From positions 1 through 13,394 of the forward strand of contig JAGVUH010000392.1 in the NCBI GenBank assembly GCA_019136395.1: a stretch of 13,394 nucleotides of DNA. Direction: 5' to 3'. The stretch's first letter is position 1, and each line of letters starts with the position of its first letter. Made by a program: the position numbers and the translations under genes. Origin of the DNA: Gammaproteobacteria bacterium (GTDB lineage: Bacteria > Pseudomonadota > Gammaproteobacteria > Chromatiales > Chromatiaceae). A model generated the notes under the pieces. It saw nothing but the letters and a program-made list of their open reading frames with translations, ran no database searches and had not been told where the DNA came from. Positions 1 through 7,468 of this stretch are shown piece by piece.

Positions 1-2
1 CC

Positions 3-719
3 CTGGATGAGTCCTGCCCCGTCGATCCCCTGACAGAGCCCGGCCGGCCCGCGCGCCCGGAACTGGTTCACCCCCGCGACCTGGCCAAGCGCTCCGCCCG
101 CGCCAGCAAGGGCGGTGGCAAGGGGCGGGCGGCCCTCATCCATGCCGTGGCCCACATCGAGTTCAACGCCATCAACCTGGCCTGGGATGCCGTCCAGCGC
201 TTCCGCGGTCTGCCCCGGGCCTATTACGACGACTGGGTGCGGGTGGCGGACGAGGAGGCGCTGCACTTCGGCCTGATGCGCGACCGGCTCCGCGCCCTGG
301 GTTATGACTATGGCGACTTCCCCGCCCATGATGGCCTCTGGTCCATGGCCCTGCGCACCGCGGCCGACCCCCTGGAGCGTATGGCTCTGGTTCCGCGGGT
401 CATGGAGGCCCGGGGCCTGGATGTCACGCCCGGCATGATGGCCCGCTTCCGTGAAGCCGGTGATGAGGAGACGGCGGCCTGCCTGGCGGTCATCCTCCGC
501 GACGAGGTCGGCCACGTGGCCGCCGGTACCCGCTGGTTCCGCTACCTGTGCGTCGCAAGGGGGCTGGACCCGGAGACCCGCTATTTTGAACTGCTCGGCG
601 CCCACCTTGGCGAGAGTATTCGCTGCCCCCTCAACCTGGACGACCGGCGCCAGGCCGGCTTTGCCGAGACTGAACTGGAACGGCTCCAGGCCCTTTGCCA
701 GCGGCCCGCGCCGGCTTAG
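3..719 (+). CDS. DUF455 family ferritin-like protein (5' truncated by window edge)
   Basis: The reading frame is open from the first bases of the window, so the true start lies upstream; the GTG at 147 is an internal valine in a conserved stretch, not the start. The visible 238 codons match my memory of the C-terminal two thirds of the DUF455 (COG2833) family, about 270 residues long. Signs are a loop with GRAALIHAVAHIEFNAINLA followed by DEEALHF and later RDEVGHVAAG. These Glu and Glu-x-x-His motifs are typical of di-iron ferritin-like four-helix bundles related to MiaE-type hydroxylases. The biochemical role of the family is not established to my knowledge. No signal peptide can be judged because the N-terminus is missing. 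The stop codon overlaps the stop of the convergent lpxH by four bases, leaving no room for an intergenic terminator. Confidence 0.85.
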   Translation: MDESCPVDPLTEPGRPARPELVHPRDLAKRSARASKGGGKGRAALIHAVAHIEFNAINLAWDAVQRFRGLPRAYYDDWVRVADEEALHFGLMRDRLRALGYDYGDFPAHDGLWSMALRTAADPLERMALVPRVMEARGLDVTPGMMARFREAGDEETAACLAVILRDEVGHVAAGTRWFRYLCVARGLDPETRYFELLGAHLGESIRCPLNLDDRRQAGFAETELERLQALCQRPAPA

Positions 720-1459
720 CCGGCACCGGGAACGGTACCCAACGCCAGTCGCTTCCAGCCCCCAGGACCGACCATCAGCGCCTCACCCTGACCCTCACGC
801 CACTCCGCCAGGACGAGGCGGTGGGCGGGCTGGCCATCCAGGGACAGGGCATGATCCCCTGGTCGATGGGTGTGGCCGTGGATCAGCCGGCGGGCGCCCT
901 GGCGCCGCAAGGTTTCCAGGACGGAATCAGGATTGACGTCCATGATCGTCAGAGATTTGCCGGCAATGGCCGCCATGCTGCGCCGTCGGTAATCCTGGGC
1001 CAGGGCCCGGCGCCGCTCCAATCGCCGCCACAGAAAGAGCCGTTTGACGATCGGGTTGCGGATGACGCGGCGAAAACGCTGATAGGCCAGGTCGTCGGTG
1101 CAGAGCAGATCGCCGTGCATCAGCAGGGTCGGGGTCCCGTAGAGGTCGATGCGGGTCGGATCGGCCAGTAGCTCGCAGCCGGTGTCTGCTAAAAAACGAC
1201 GGCCGAGGAGAAAGTCGCGGTTGCCGGGCAGGATGGCGCAGCGGGTGCCGCTGGACGTCAGGTCCCGCAGGGCGGCGCGGATGGCGGGGTAGGGGGGCTC
1301 GTCATCGTCGTCGCCGATCCAGGCATCGAAGAGGTCCCCCAGGATATAGAGGGCCTCGGACTCCCGGGCTTGCCGGCCCAGGAAGTCGAGGAACAGGGCC
1401 ACCGTCGCCGGCCGTTCCGGCGCCAGGTGGAGGTCCGAGATGAAAAGACTAGCGGGCAT
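716..1459 (-). CDS. lpxH: UDP-2,3-diacylglucosamine diphosphatase LpxH
   Basis: LpxH is a peripheral inner-membrane metallophosphoesterase that hydrolyses UDP-2,3-diacylglucosamine to lipid X plus UMP, the fourth step of lipid A synthesis. The 247-residue protein has all calcineurin-like motifs in order: D9-x-H11 near the N-terminus, GDLFD at 41-45, GNRD at 79-82, HGD at 115-117 and the C-terminal HGHTH at 194-198. These match the E. coli metal ligands within one residue, and the length is normal (about 240). The helical region at 124-165, rich in Arg and Leu, fits the lipid-binding cap. It is the last gene of a leftward group behind ppiB (191-bp gap), the same adjacency as E. coli ppiB-lpxH. 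No strong Shine-Dalgarno sequence precedes the ATG; the start is chosen because the family motif begins at residue 5. Confidence 0.95.
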   Translation of the reverse strand: MPASLFISDLHLAPERPATVALFLDFLGRQARESEALYILGDLFDAWIGDDDDEPPYPAIRAALRDLTSSGTRCAILPGNRDFLLGRRFLADTGCELLADPTRIDLYGTPTLLMHGDLLCTDDLAYQRFRRVIRNPIVKRLFLWRRLERRRALAQDYRRRSMAAIAGKSLTIMDVNPDSVLETLRRQGARRLIHGHTHRPGDHALSLDGQPAHRLVLAEWREGQGEALMVGPGGWKRLALGTVPGAG

Positions 1460-1513
1460 GGACGGTCAGGCTTGGTGTGGCTGGGGCTACAGGCGTGGAT
1501 GACCAGGTCCGAT

Positions 1514-1530
1514 GACCGCGTCCCGCGGTC
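1514..1530. other. Perfect 7-bp hairpin between ppiB and lpxH
   Basis: GACCGCG and CGCGGTC are separated by three bases in the 191-bp gap between ppiB and lpxH. There is no T-run on either side, so this is not a canonical intrinsic terminator. It might stabilise or process the operon mRNA, or be chance in GC-rich DNA. Confidence 0.35.
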
Positions 1531-1650
1531 GGTCCGTCAGCCGCCACCCGGTCAAGGACCGCCGGCAAGCCTGAACGGGCGGGGATGGCCGCGGCCGCGG
1601 GCTGGCGCCTGTCGATCGCGGCGGGGCCATTCGATCGAGGTGGGGATTGG

Positions 1651-2139
1651 CTATTCCACCACGACGGCCTTTTCGATCACTACGTCCTCCACCGGCACAT
1701 CCTGGTGGCCCTGGCGATTGCCTGTCTTCACCCCCTTGATCTTATTGACGACATCCATGCCCTCGGTGACCTTGCCGAAGACGCAATAGCCCCAGCCGTC
1801 CTGACCGGGATAGTCCAGGAAGCCGTTGTCGGCGACGTTGATGAAGAACTGGGCGCTGGCAGAATGGGGGTCCATGGTCCGTGCCATGGCGATGGTGCCG
1901 GCCTTGTTTTTGAGTCCGTTCTTGGCTTCATTGGGAATGGACTCACGGGTCGGCTTCTGCATGAAGCGGGTGTCCATGCCCCCGCCCTGGATCATGAAGC
2001 CATTGATGACGCGATGGAAAATAGTCCCGTCATAATGACCGTCACGGACGTAATCCTCGAAGTTTTTGGCGGTGATCGGGGCCTTGTCGAAGTCGAGTTC
2101 GATGGCGATATCGCCGTGAGTGGTGGTGAGTCTGATCAT
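1651..2139 (-). CDS. ppiB: Cytosolic peptidyl-prolyl cis-trans isomerase B (cyclophilin)
   Basis: This 162-residue single-domain cyclophilin speeds cis-trans isomerisation of Xaa-Pro bonds in the cytoplasm. It has no signal peptide and starts directly with the first beta strand. Family signatures are [14 protein letters not shown] (catalytic Arg in FHR, substrate pocket Phe-Met-x-Gln), AMAR and [10 protein letters not shown], then [10 protein letters not shown]. The [17 protein letters not shown] ending is typical of E. coli-type PpiB (164 residues). It lies 58 bp downstream of the exported cyclophilin gene and upstream of lpxH on the same strand, so the three are probably co-transcribed. The Shine-Dalgarno is weak, but no alternative start upstream would be consistent with the family N-terminus. 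Confidence 0.95.
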   Translation of the reverse strand: MIRLTTTHGDIAIELDFDKAPITAKNFEDYVRDGHYDGTIFHRVINGFMIQGGGMDTRFMQKPTRESIPNEAKNGLKNKAGTIAMARTMDPHSASAQFFINVADNGFLDYPGQDGWGYCVFGKVTEGMDVVNKIKGVKTGNRQGHQDVPVEDVVIEKAVVVE

Positions 2140-2197
2140 GGAAGCAATCTCTGGTTGGCGAGACGAAAGGAATGAAGGCGTGTCATTTGGCGTCGGC

Positions 2198-2773
2198 TCA
2201 GCCGTCGACGCGGCTGGCCTTCTCGATCACGATGGTCTCCAGGGGCACATCCTTGGGGAACATGCCCTTGGCCCCGGTGGGGGTCGTAGCGATGGCATCC
2301 ACCACGCTCATGCCGTCCGTGACACTGCCAAAGACGGCATAACCCCAGCCCCGCGAGTTCTTGCCGCTGTGGTCGAGGAAGGCATTGTCCTTGTGATTGA
2401 TGAAGAATTGGGCCGTGGCCGAGTTGGGATCGTTGGTGCGGGCCATGGCCAGGGTACCGCGCTCGTTCTTGAGGCCGTTATCGGCCTCGTTGGGGATGGG
2501 GTCACGGGTCGCCTTTTTTTCCAGGTCGGCGGTGAACCCACCCCCCTGGATCATGAAGTCCGGGATGACACGGTGGAAGATGGTGCCGTCATAGAAGCCA
2601 GCATCCACGTAGGCCAGAAAATTGGCCACCGATTGGGGGGCCTGGTCCGGATAGAGTTCGATGACGATTAGGCCCTTGTTGGTCTGCATGTTGACCTTGG
2701 GATTGGCCGCCAGGGCTGCCCCGACGAGGGTCAGGGTCAAGAGGGCAAGGCCAGCGAGCAAAAATCTCCGCAT
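2198..2773 (-). CDS. Periplasmic peptidyl-prolyl cis-trans isomerase (PpiA-like cyclophilin)
   Basis: The 191-residue protein is a cyclophilin with an export signal: Met-Arg-Arg, a hydrophobic core at about 4-19, and an Ala-Leu-Ala cleavage box at 20-22, leaving a mature domain from about residue 23. It should act on proline bonds of folding envelope proteins in the periplasm. The catalytic segment [15 protein letters not shown], the [15 protein letters not shown] segment and [13 protein letters not shown] are intact. The [15 protein letters not shown] wording and NEADNGLxNxRGT are closer to E. coli PpiA than to PpiB. A good Shine-Dalgarno (AGGAG, eight bases before the ATG) supports the start. 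It is the first gene of the leftward group with ppiB and lpxH, and its upstream region is shared with the divergent cysS. Confidence 0.92.
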   Translation of the reverse strand: MRRFLLAGLALLTLTLVGAALAANPKVNMQTNKGLIVIELYPDQAPQSVANFLAYVDAGFYDGTIFHRVIPDFMIQGGGFTADLEKKATRDPIPNEADNGLKNERGTLAMARTNDPNSATAQFFINHKDNAFLDHSGKNSRGWGYAVFGSVTDGMSVVDAIATTPTGAKGMFPKDVPLETIVIEKASRVDG

Positions 2774-3206
2774 GTAGGGTACTCCTGGTGGGACGGAAGG
2801 GGGGCGGGGGATACCGCGGCATGAACTGAACCCGCATGGTAAGGGCTGGAAGGACGCGGGAAAACCCCTCGCCGCGGAATGCTGGGGATGGCGGAGGATT
2901 TGCGGGGTTGGCCGGGTCGCGGTGACCGGGTCGCGGTTTCCGCCTGATGGGTGGCTCTGCTACCATCTTCGTCGCCTGGGCGTGACGGCGCTGTTAAGGT
3001 TAAGGCACCCCACCTGGGACCATCACCATCGGGGCCATGTCGAGCCCCTCCTCATTTCAGTTAGTCTCGGTTTGCGTGAAACACTCCAGTGGAGACTTTC
3101 ATCGTCTGGGGTGTGGCTGGCAGCCCATGAAAGTTAGTCCGGCAACGCCCCGCAAGCGCTGGCCGAATCTTGTCCCGCTTCATCCCTATTCCGGTCCTTT
3201 TACCCC
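2774..3206. other. Divergent intergenic region between the cyclophilin operon and cysS
   Basis: This 433-bp gap must hold the leftward promoter for the cyclophilin-lpxH group and the rightward promoter for cysS. I see no convincing protein gene. A 12-bp direct repeat (CCGGGTCGCGGT) occurs at 2912-2923 and 2926-2937. A possible extended -10 element, TGCTACCAT, lies at 2958-2966 reading right, without a good -35. Reading left, TACCAT (2836-2841) is an equally weak -10. The segment 3059-3142 carries overlapping inverted repeats described separately. No strong Shine-Dalgarno precedes cysS. Confidence 0.5.
3059..3142 (+). promoter_or_regulatory. Candidate structured leader upstream of cysS with competing inverted repeats
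   Basis: AGTCTC (3063-3068) can pair with GAGACT (3092-3097). ACTTTCAT (3095-3102) can pair with ATGAAAGT (3127-3134), enclosing a GGCT/AGCC mini-stem (3115-3118 with 3122-3125). The two outer pairings share bases 3095-3097, so they compete. The block is bracketed by AGTTAGTCTCGG (3059-3070) and AGTTAGTCCGG (3132-3142). It sits 65 bp before the cysS start. This shape suits a leader switch or a small RNA, but no known family is recognised and no T-run follows. The structure is inferred by eye only. Confidence 0.3.
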
Positions 3207-4751
3207 ATGCTCCAGATATACAACAGCCTGACCCGCCGCAAGGCCGACTTCGTCCCCCTTGAACCTGGCAAGGTCCGCATGTACGTCTGTGGTATGACGG
3301 TTTACGACCTCTGTCACCTAGGGCATGCCCGGGTGATGGTGGTGTTCGACGTGGTCTATCGCTACCTGCGGCACCTGGGTTACGACGTGACCTACGTGCG
3401 CAACATCACCGACATCGATGACAAGATCATCAACCGCGCCAATGAGCGCGGCGAGGCCTTCAGCGACCTGACGGCGCGGTTCATCCAGGCCATGCACGAG
3501 GACGCCAGCGCCCTGGGGGTCTTGCCCCCCACGGAGGAACCCCGGGCGACCGCCCATATCGCCGAGATCCTGGCCATGATCCAGACCCTCATCGCCAAGG
3601 GCCATGCCTACGCCGCGGACAATGGGGACGTCTACTATGCCGTGGCCAGCTTCCCAGGCTATGGCCGCCTGTCCGGCAAGGACCCGGCGGAACTGCGCGC
3701 CGGGAGTCGCGTCGAGCCGGGGGAGGCCAAGCGTGACCCCCTGGACTTCGCCCTCTGGAAGGCTGCCAAGCCCGGCGAACCGGCGTGGGACTCCCCCTGG
3801 GGCCCCGGCCGCCCCGGCTGGCATATCGAATGCTCCGCCATGTCCACCTGCGCCCTGGGCAATCACTTCGACATCCATGGCGGTGGCGCGGACCTCCAGT
3901 TTCCCCACCATGAGAACGAGATCGCCCAGTCCGAGGGCGCGACCGGGGAGCCCTTCGTCGAGGTCTGGATGCACAACGGCTTCGTGCGCGTCAACGAGGA
4001 GAAGATGTCCAAGTCCCTGGGCAACTTCTTCACCGTCCGCGAGATCCTCGACCGCTACCGGCCGGAGGAAGTGCGATATTTCATCCTCACCAGTCACTAC
4101 CGCAGCCCCCTCAACTATGACGAGGAGCACCTGGAACAGGCCCGCGGCGCCCTGACGCGCTTCTACACCGCCTTGCGCGGACTCCCGTCTCCCCCGGCAC
4201 CGACGGGCATGGATGGTGGGGAGACCGATAGCGAAACCGTCAGCGAAACCGCCGGTGAACCCCTTGGCGAACCCTTTGGCGCGTTTGGTCATGGGGCCGG
4301 CGGCACCCAGGCCAGCGCCCGGTCCGCGGCGGCCGCGTCCTCTGGAGCTACCCTGGCCGTGGCCGGGGCTGGTCAGTTCCGAGCGCGCTTCAGCGCCGCC
4401 ATGGATGACGATTTCAACACCCCCGAGGCCCTGGCGGTCCTGTTCGACCTGGCGCGGGAACTGAACCGCGCCCGCGGCGAGGACGAAACCCGGGCCGCCG
4501 ATCTCGCTAACGAACTGCGTGCCCTGGGCGGGTTGCTGGGCTTGTTGCGGGATGACCCCGAGGCCTACCTGCGCGGTGGCGCCACCGTGGCCGGGCTAAG
4601 CGATGACGCCATCACCGGCCTTATCCAGCGCCGGGCCGCCGCGCGCCAGGCCCGGAATTGGTCCGAGGCCGACCGGCTGCGCGATGAACTCCAGGCGGCA
4701 GGCATTGTGCTGGAAGACGGCCCCGCCGGCACGACCTGGCGGCGGGGCTAA
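3207..4751 (+). CDS. cysS: Cysteinyl-tRNA synthetase with a repeat-derived insertion
   Basis: CysS charges tRNA-Cys with cysteine using ATP. This class I enzyme (514 residues) shows the HLGH motif at 37-40, KMSKS at 266-270, and the zinc ligands Cys28, Cys209, His234 and Glu238, all at the same numbers as in E. coli. The [20 protein letters not shown] block and the C-terminal [13 protein letters not shown] are also intact, so the enzyme should be functional. It is about 50 residues longer than E. coli CysS (461), and nearly all the excess lies at about 327-389. This is the linker between the catalytic core (ending FYTALRG) and the helical anticodon-side domain (starting [11 protein letters not shown]), and it is filled with Gly, Ala, Ser and Glu. 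The ATG at 3207 fits the family N-terminus MLxIYNSLTR; the Shine-Dalgarno is poor. It is divergent from the cyclophilin-lpxH group and convergent with folD. Confidence 0.96.
   Translation: MLQIYNSLTRRKADFVPLEPGKVRMYVCGMTVYDLCHLGHARVMVVFDVVYRYLRHLGYDVTYVRNITDIDDKIINRANERGEAFSDLTARFIQAMHEDASALGVLPPTEEPRATAHIAEILAMIQTLIAKGHAYAADNGDVYYAVASFPGYGRLSGKDPAELRAGSRVEPGEAKRDPLDFALWKAAKPGEPAWDSPWGPGRPGWHIECSAMSTCALGNHFDIHGGGADLQFPHHENEIAQSEGATGEPFVEVWMHNGFVRVNEEKMSKSLGNFFTVREILDRYRPEEVRYFILTSHYRSPLNYDEEHLEQARGALTRFYTALRGLPSPPAPTGMDGGETDSETVSETAGEPLGEPFGAFGHGAGGTQASARSAAAASSGATLAVAGAGQFRARFSAAMDDDFNTPEALAVLFDLARELNRARGEDETRAADLANELRALGGLLGLLRDDPEAYLRGGATVAGLSDDAITGLIQRRAAARQARNWSEADRLRDELQAAGIVLEDGPAGTTWRRG
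4218..4289 (+). repeat. 12-bp tandem repeat inside cysS encoding a tetrapeptide repeat
   Basis: Five in-frame 12-bp units encode [16 protein letters not shown] and GEPF (residues 338-357), followed by a decayed unit, GAFG. The two central units (4230-4241 and 4242-4253) differ only at position 11. The period is a multiple of three, so copy changes keep the frame. The array sits in the low-complexity linker of the synthetase. Confidence 0.85.
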
Positions 4752-4763
4752 TGCGGGGCTAAT
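4742..4763 (+). repeat. Perfect 11-bp tandem duplication over the cysS stop codon
   Basis: GCGGGGCTAAT occurs twice head to tail (4742-4752 and 4753-4763). The first copy contains the cysS TAA (4749-4751). The second copy is out of frame and untranslated. It looks like a recent slippage duplication with no effect on the protein. Confidence 0.8.
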
Positions 4764-4827
4764 GCTTAGTACCCGTCCATCAACCGCTTACCGAACCGTG
4801 AAAGCCCCCTAGGGCGCATGTCGGGAA

Positions 4828-4849
4828 CCGGAAAATGGACTTTTTTCGG
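4828..4849. other. Hairpin between the convergent cysS and folD genes
   Basis: CCGGAAAA can pair with TTTTTCGG around a TGGACT loop (eight pairs, one G-T). The T-run is part of the stem and not after it, so it is at best a weak terminator for cysS. The rest of 4752-4965 holds a short CCCTA/TAGGG inverted repeat at 4864-4877 and no gene that I can support. Confidence 0.3.
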
Positions 4850-4965
4850 CGAAAGAGCGAGGACCCTACTCTTAGGGGGACAGATCCGGGTCTAGGCATG
4901 CCCAGCGACATGTCTGGTAAGAGCTCGGGGCTGCTGAGGGGCGGCGCCGGCGCAGAGATGGACGC

Positions 4966-5823
4966 TCAGCCCTGAACATGCAGCCTGGCCGCTTGCAAGG
5001 TGTTCTCCAACAGGCTGGCGATGGTCATGGGACCGACGCCGCCGGGCACCGGCGTGATCCAGGAGGCCCGCTCGGCCACTGGCGCGAAGTCCACGTCGCC
5101 CACCAGGTTCCCCGCCGCGGTGCGGTTGATGCCGACATCGATGACGATGGCCCCCTCCTTGACCCAGTCACCCTGCACGAAGTGCGGCCGACCGACGGCG
5201 GCCACCACCAGATCGGCATTGCTGATCTTACCCGGCAGGTCCCGGGTGCGGCTGTGGCAGATGCTGATGGTGCAGCGCGCCGCCAGCAATTCCAGGGCCA
5301 TGGGCCGACCGACGATATTGGATTGACCGATGATGAGGGCGTCGAGGCCCTCCAGGTTGCGGCCCGTGCGCTCCAGCAGGGTCATCACCCCCTTGGGCGT
5401 GCAGGGGCGCAGCAGGGGCATGCGCAAGGTCAGCCGACCGACGTTGTAGGGATGGAAGCCATCCACGTCCTTGGTCGGCAGGATGCGCTCGATGACCTGC
5501 TCCTCGTCGATGTGGTCCGGCAAGGGCAACTGGACCAGGATGCCGTCGATCGCCTCCCGGGCATTGAGGTCGTCAATCAACGCTAGCAAGTCCGCGGCGG
5601 GGGTGTCAGGCGGCAGCTGATGCAGCTCGGAATGAAACCCCACCTCGGCGCAGGCCGCCCGCTTGTTGCGCACGTAGACCTGCGAGGCGGCGTTGTCACC
5701 CACCAGCACCACCGCCAGCCCCGGTTGGCGTTTGCCCGCCGCGACCATGGTCTCGACCTGGGTCTTGATGCCGGCGCGAATCTCCGCTGCGATGGCCTTA
5801 CCATCGAGAATCTGGGCGCTCAT
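4966..5823 (-). CDS. folD: Bifunctional methylenetetrahydrofolate dehydrogenase / methenyltetrahydrofolate cyclohydrolase
   Basis: FolD interconverts 5,10-methylene-, 5,10-methenyl- and 10-formyl-tetrahydrofolate with NADP, supplying one-carbon units for purines and formyl-Met-tRNA. The 285-residue length is normal. The active-site Tyr50-x-x-x-Lys54 pair lies in YVRNK. QLPLP at 98-102, [10 protein letters not shown] at 116-125 and the PCTPKG loop at 140-145 follow. The Rossmann motif reads GQSNIVGRP at 166-174, with Gln where Arg or Ala is more usual. The C-terminal [11 protein letters not shown] loop is intact. The ATG has a plausible AGGT Shine-Dalgarno seven bases upstream. It is convergent with cysS and divergent from the tRNA operon, with the tRNA promoter about 95 bp beyond its start. 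Confidence 0.96.
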   Translation of the reverse strand: MSAQILDGKAIAAEIRAGIKTQVETMVAAGKRQPGLAVVLVGDNAASQVYVRNKRAACAEVGFHSELHQLPPDTPAADLLALIDDLNAREAIDGILVQLPLPDHIDEEQVIERILPTKDVDGFHPYNVGRLTLRMPLLRPCTPKGVMTLLERTGRNLEGLDALIIGQSNIVGRPMALELLAARCTISICHSRTRDLPGKISNADLVVAAVGRPHFVQGDWVKEGAIVIDVGINRTAAGNLVGDVDFAPVAERASWITPVPGGVGPMTIASLLENTLQAARLHVQG

Positions 5824-5916
5824 GGGATTTACCTGGGGTCAGTTGGAAAGGGCCAAATCATAGCCACCTGCCGGGGCAATGCAACCAAACACGGCCAAAA
5901 AAACCCTGGTGGCCGA

Positions 5917-5945
5917 TTGACGTGAAAAACCCCCTTGCGTATGAT
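5917..5945 (+). promoter_or_regulatory. Sigma70 promoter of the tRNA operon
   Basis: TTGACG (5917-5922) and TATGAT (5940-5945) are separated by exactly 17 bp, and the first tRNA begins 35 bp after the -10. The bases after the -10 (GCCGAG) form a GC-rich discriminator, which is typical of stable RNA promoters under stringent (ppGpp) control. An A-rich stretch at 5897-5903, about 14 bp before the -35, could act as part of an UP element. Confidence 0.85.
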
Positions 5946-5979
5946 GCCGAGTCTTCGATTTCCGGACTCAGTCCGAAAG

Positions 5980-6056
5980 CGGGGTATAGCGCAGCCTGGT
6001 AGCGCGCCTGCTTTGGGAGCAGGATGTCGGGGGTTCAAATCCCTCTACCCCGACCA
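5980..6056 (+). tRNA. tRNA-Pro(TGG)
   Basis: A 77-nt cloverleaf: acceptor CGGGGTA (5980-5986) pairs with TACCCCG (6046-6052), followed by discriminator A and encoded CCA. The anticodon stem CCTGC/GCAGG holds the loop TTTGGGA, with anticodon TGG at 6014-6016. The T arm GGGTTCAAATCCC is canonical. UGG with a modified wobble base can read most proline codons. First gene of the four-tRNA operon. Confidence 0.97.
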
Positions 6057-6077
6057 CCTTCCCTAGCGAACTTAAAA

Positions 6078-6154
<77 letters not shown>

Positions 6155-6222
6155 TTTTGGCTTCCGAGAGTGACCACGACACCGATCGCTTGGAAGCCGT
6201 TATCAGGGATTTTGGTTTAGAT

Positions 6223-6299
6223 GGTGGACGTAGCTCAGTTGGTAGAGCACAGGATTGTGGCTCCTGCGGTCGTGGGTTCGATTCCCATCGTCCACCCCA
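6223..6299 (+). tRNA. tRNA-His(GTG)
   Basis: The acceptor has the extra G-1 pair unique to tRNA-His: eight pairs between GGTGGACG (6223-6230) and CGTCCACC (6289-6296), then encoded CCA. The anticodon loop TTGTGGC holds GTG at 6257-6259 within a CAGGA/TCCTG stem. The D and T arms are canonical and very close to E. coli hisR. Confidence 0.97.
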
Positions 6300-6324
6300 A
6301 AGTGATATCATTTCGCCCGCGTTC

Positions 6325-6400
6325 GGGCCGTTAGCTCAGCTGGTAGAGCAGTGGACTCTTAATCCATTGGTCGAAGGTTCGAATCCTTCACGGCCCACCA
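6325..6400 (+). tRNA. tRNA-Lys(CTT)
   Basis: A 76-nt cloverleaf: acceptor GGGCCGT (6325-6331) pairs with ACGGCCC (6390-6396), then A and encoded CCA. The loop CTCTTAA has anticodon CTT at 6358-6360, reading only AAG, the preferred lysine codon of GC-rich genomes. E. coli has only the TTT form. Last gene of the operon. Confidence 0.97.
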
Positions 6401-6405
6401 AAACC

Positions 6406-6443
6406 AAAGGCTTAGGACTAATAATCCTAAGCCTTTTGCTTTT
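6406..6443 (+). terminator. Intrinsic terminator of the tRNA operon
   Basis: A perfect 12-bp stem (6406-6417 with 6425-6436) around a seven-base loop starts six bases after the last CCA and ends in T-rich sequence (TTTTGCTTTTG). The A-rich 5' arm means it could also stop leftward transcription. Confidence 0.92.
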
Positions 6444-6535
6444 GTGGATGGAATTTTCATCATGGCCTGAACCCAATCAGCAGGGGTGTTGGTGGATTAG
6501 TCTGAGGCGTGGAGGCTGAATCGTGTTGGGGCCAT

Positions 6536-6586
6536 AAAAAAAACCCCTTAGCGATCTCCCCGCCGAGGCGGATCAACAGAAAGGGG
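6536..6586 (-). terminator. Orphan leftward intrinsic terminator / candidate small RNA 3' end
   Basis: Read on the minus strand, CCCCTT (6586-6581) pairs with AAGGGG (6549-6544). Inside are a GATC/GATC pairing and a CCGC/GCGG hairpin, and the stem is followed by eight Ts (6543-6536). This is a strong intrinsic terminator shape. No leftward protein gene precedes it: truC, immediately to the right, is on the plus strand. It may end a small RNA starting within about 6590-6640, where only a poor promoter (TTGCTC-17-TATCCT) is visible. The rest of 6444-6680 holds nothing else that I recognise. Confidence 0.55.
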
Positions 6587-6680
6587 CCATGTTAAGGAAA
6601 GGATAGTGTCAGTAGTGGCGTTGAGCAACATTCGGGAGCGCGGTGGATCCCTCTGGCATCCTGATTAGGCTTTAGCGTCC

Positions 6681-7394
6681 ATGGACATCCTCTTCCTTGA
6701 TGATTGGTTGGTGGCCGTCAACAAACCGTCTGGCCTGCTCGTTCATCGAAGTCTGATCGATAAGCACGAGACCGACTTCGTCCTGCAGCGGGTGCGCAAC
6801 CAGCTTGGCCGACGGGTCTATCCGGTGCATCGCCTGGATAAGCCTACCTCCGGCATCCTGATGCTCGCCCTGGATCCTGGGACGGCACGCACGATGACAG
6901 CCCGGTTTACCGCCGGCCAGGTCGAGAAGACCTATCGCGCCATCGTGCGTGGCTTCCCCGAACCGGTGGGGGTGATCGACTATGCCTTGCGTGAAGAGCT
7001 CGATCCTCTGGCCGATGCGCGTGCAGATCGCGACAAGGACTCCCAAGCGGCGGTTACCCAATATCGGCGGCTCGCTACCGTCGAACTTCCCCACGGCGTG
7101 GGCCGCTACCCTACCGCCCGTTATGCCCTGGTCGAGCTACAACCCAAGACCGGCCGTAAGCATCAGCTTCGCCGGCACCTCAAGCATATCTTCCATCCCA
7201 TCATCGGTGATACGACCCATGGCGACGGCCGCCATAACCGGTTCTTTTACGAGTGCTTCGACAACCGGCGCCTGCTGTTGGCTGCGACGGCGCTGCGATT
7301 CCGTCATCCCCAAACCGAGGAGGCGCTGGTTCTGGCGGCCCCGCCGGCGTTGGATTTCCAGCGCATCGTGTCGGTACTGGGCTGGGATGCTTGA
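6681..7394 (+). CDS. truC: tRNA pseudouridine(65) synthase TruC
   Basis: TruC isomerises uridine 65 in the T stem of certain tRNAs (Ile1 and Asp in E. coli). The 237-residue RluA-family catalytic domain has no S4 domain. The N-terminus (ILFLDDWLVAVNKPSGLLVHRS) and the catalytic HRLDKPTSG, with Asp53 as the expected nucleophile, match E. coli TruC closely. So do QAAVTQYRRLATVELP, the GRYPTARYALVEL segment and PKTGRKHQLRRHLKH. The length is slightly below E. coli (about 260), with the difference at the C-terminus. The ATG fits the family start; the ribosome site is weak. It lies between the tRNA operon and a tRNA-Arg gene and ends at a terminator about 80 bp downstream. Confidence 0.93.
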   Translation: MDILFLDDWLVAVNKPSGLLVHRSLIDKHETDFVLQRVRNQLGRRVYPVHRLDKPTSGILMLALDPGTARTMTARFTAGQVEKTYRAIVRGFPEPVGVIDYALREELDPLADARADRDKDSQAAVTQYRRLATVELPHGVGRYPTARYALVELQPKTGRKHQLRRHLKHIFHPIIGDTTHGDGRHNRFFYECFDNRRLLLAATALRFRHPQTEEALVLAAPPALDFQRIVSVLGWDA

Positions 7395-7468
7395 GCACTG
7401 GCCTGGTGCCGATAGGGTTCCGAGGGCCGCGCACCAATTCAACTGGGGTAAGAAAGTGGGGGTAAAAC

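Noticed and set aside
2589..2966. Minus-strand frame of 125 codons reaching into the cysS upstream region
   Set aside because: It overlaps the signal-peptide part of the exported cyclophilin in another frame, is proline/arginine-rich and has no motif.
3318..4292. Long open frame (324 codons) on the minus strand within cysS
   Set aside because: It mirrors the highly conserved plus-strand CysS frame in GC-rich DNA, has low-complexity Gly/Ala/His-rich translation and no family motif.
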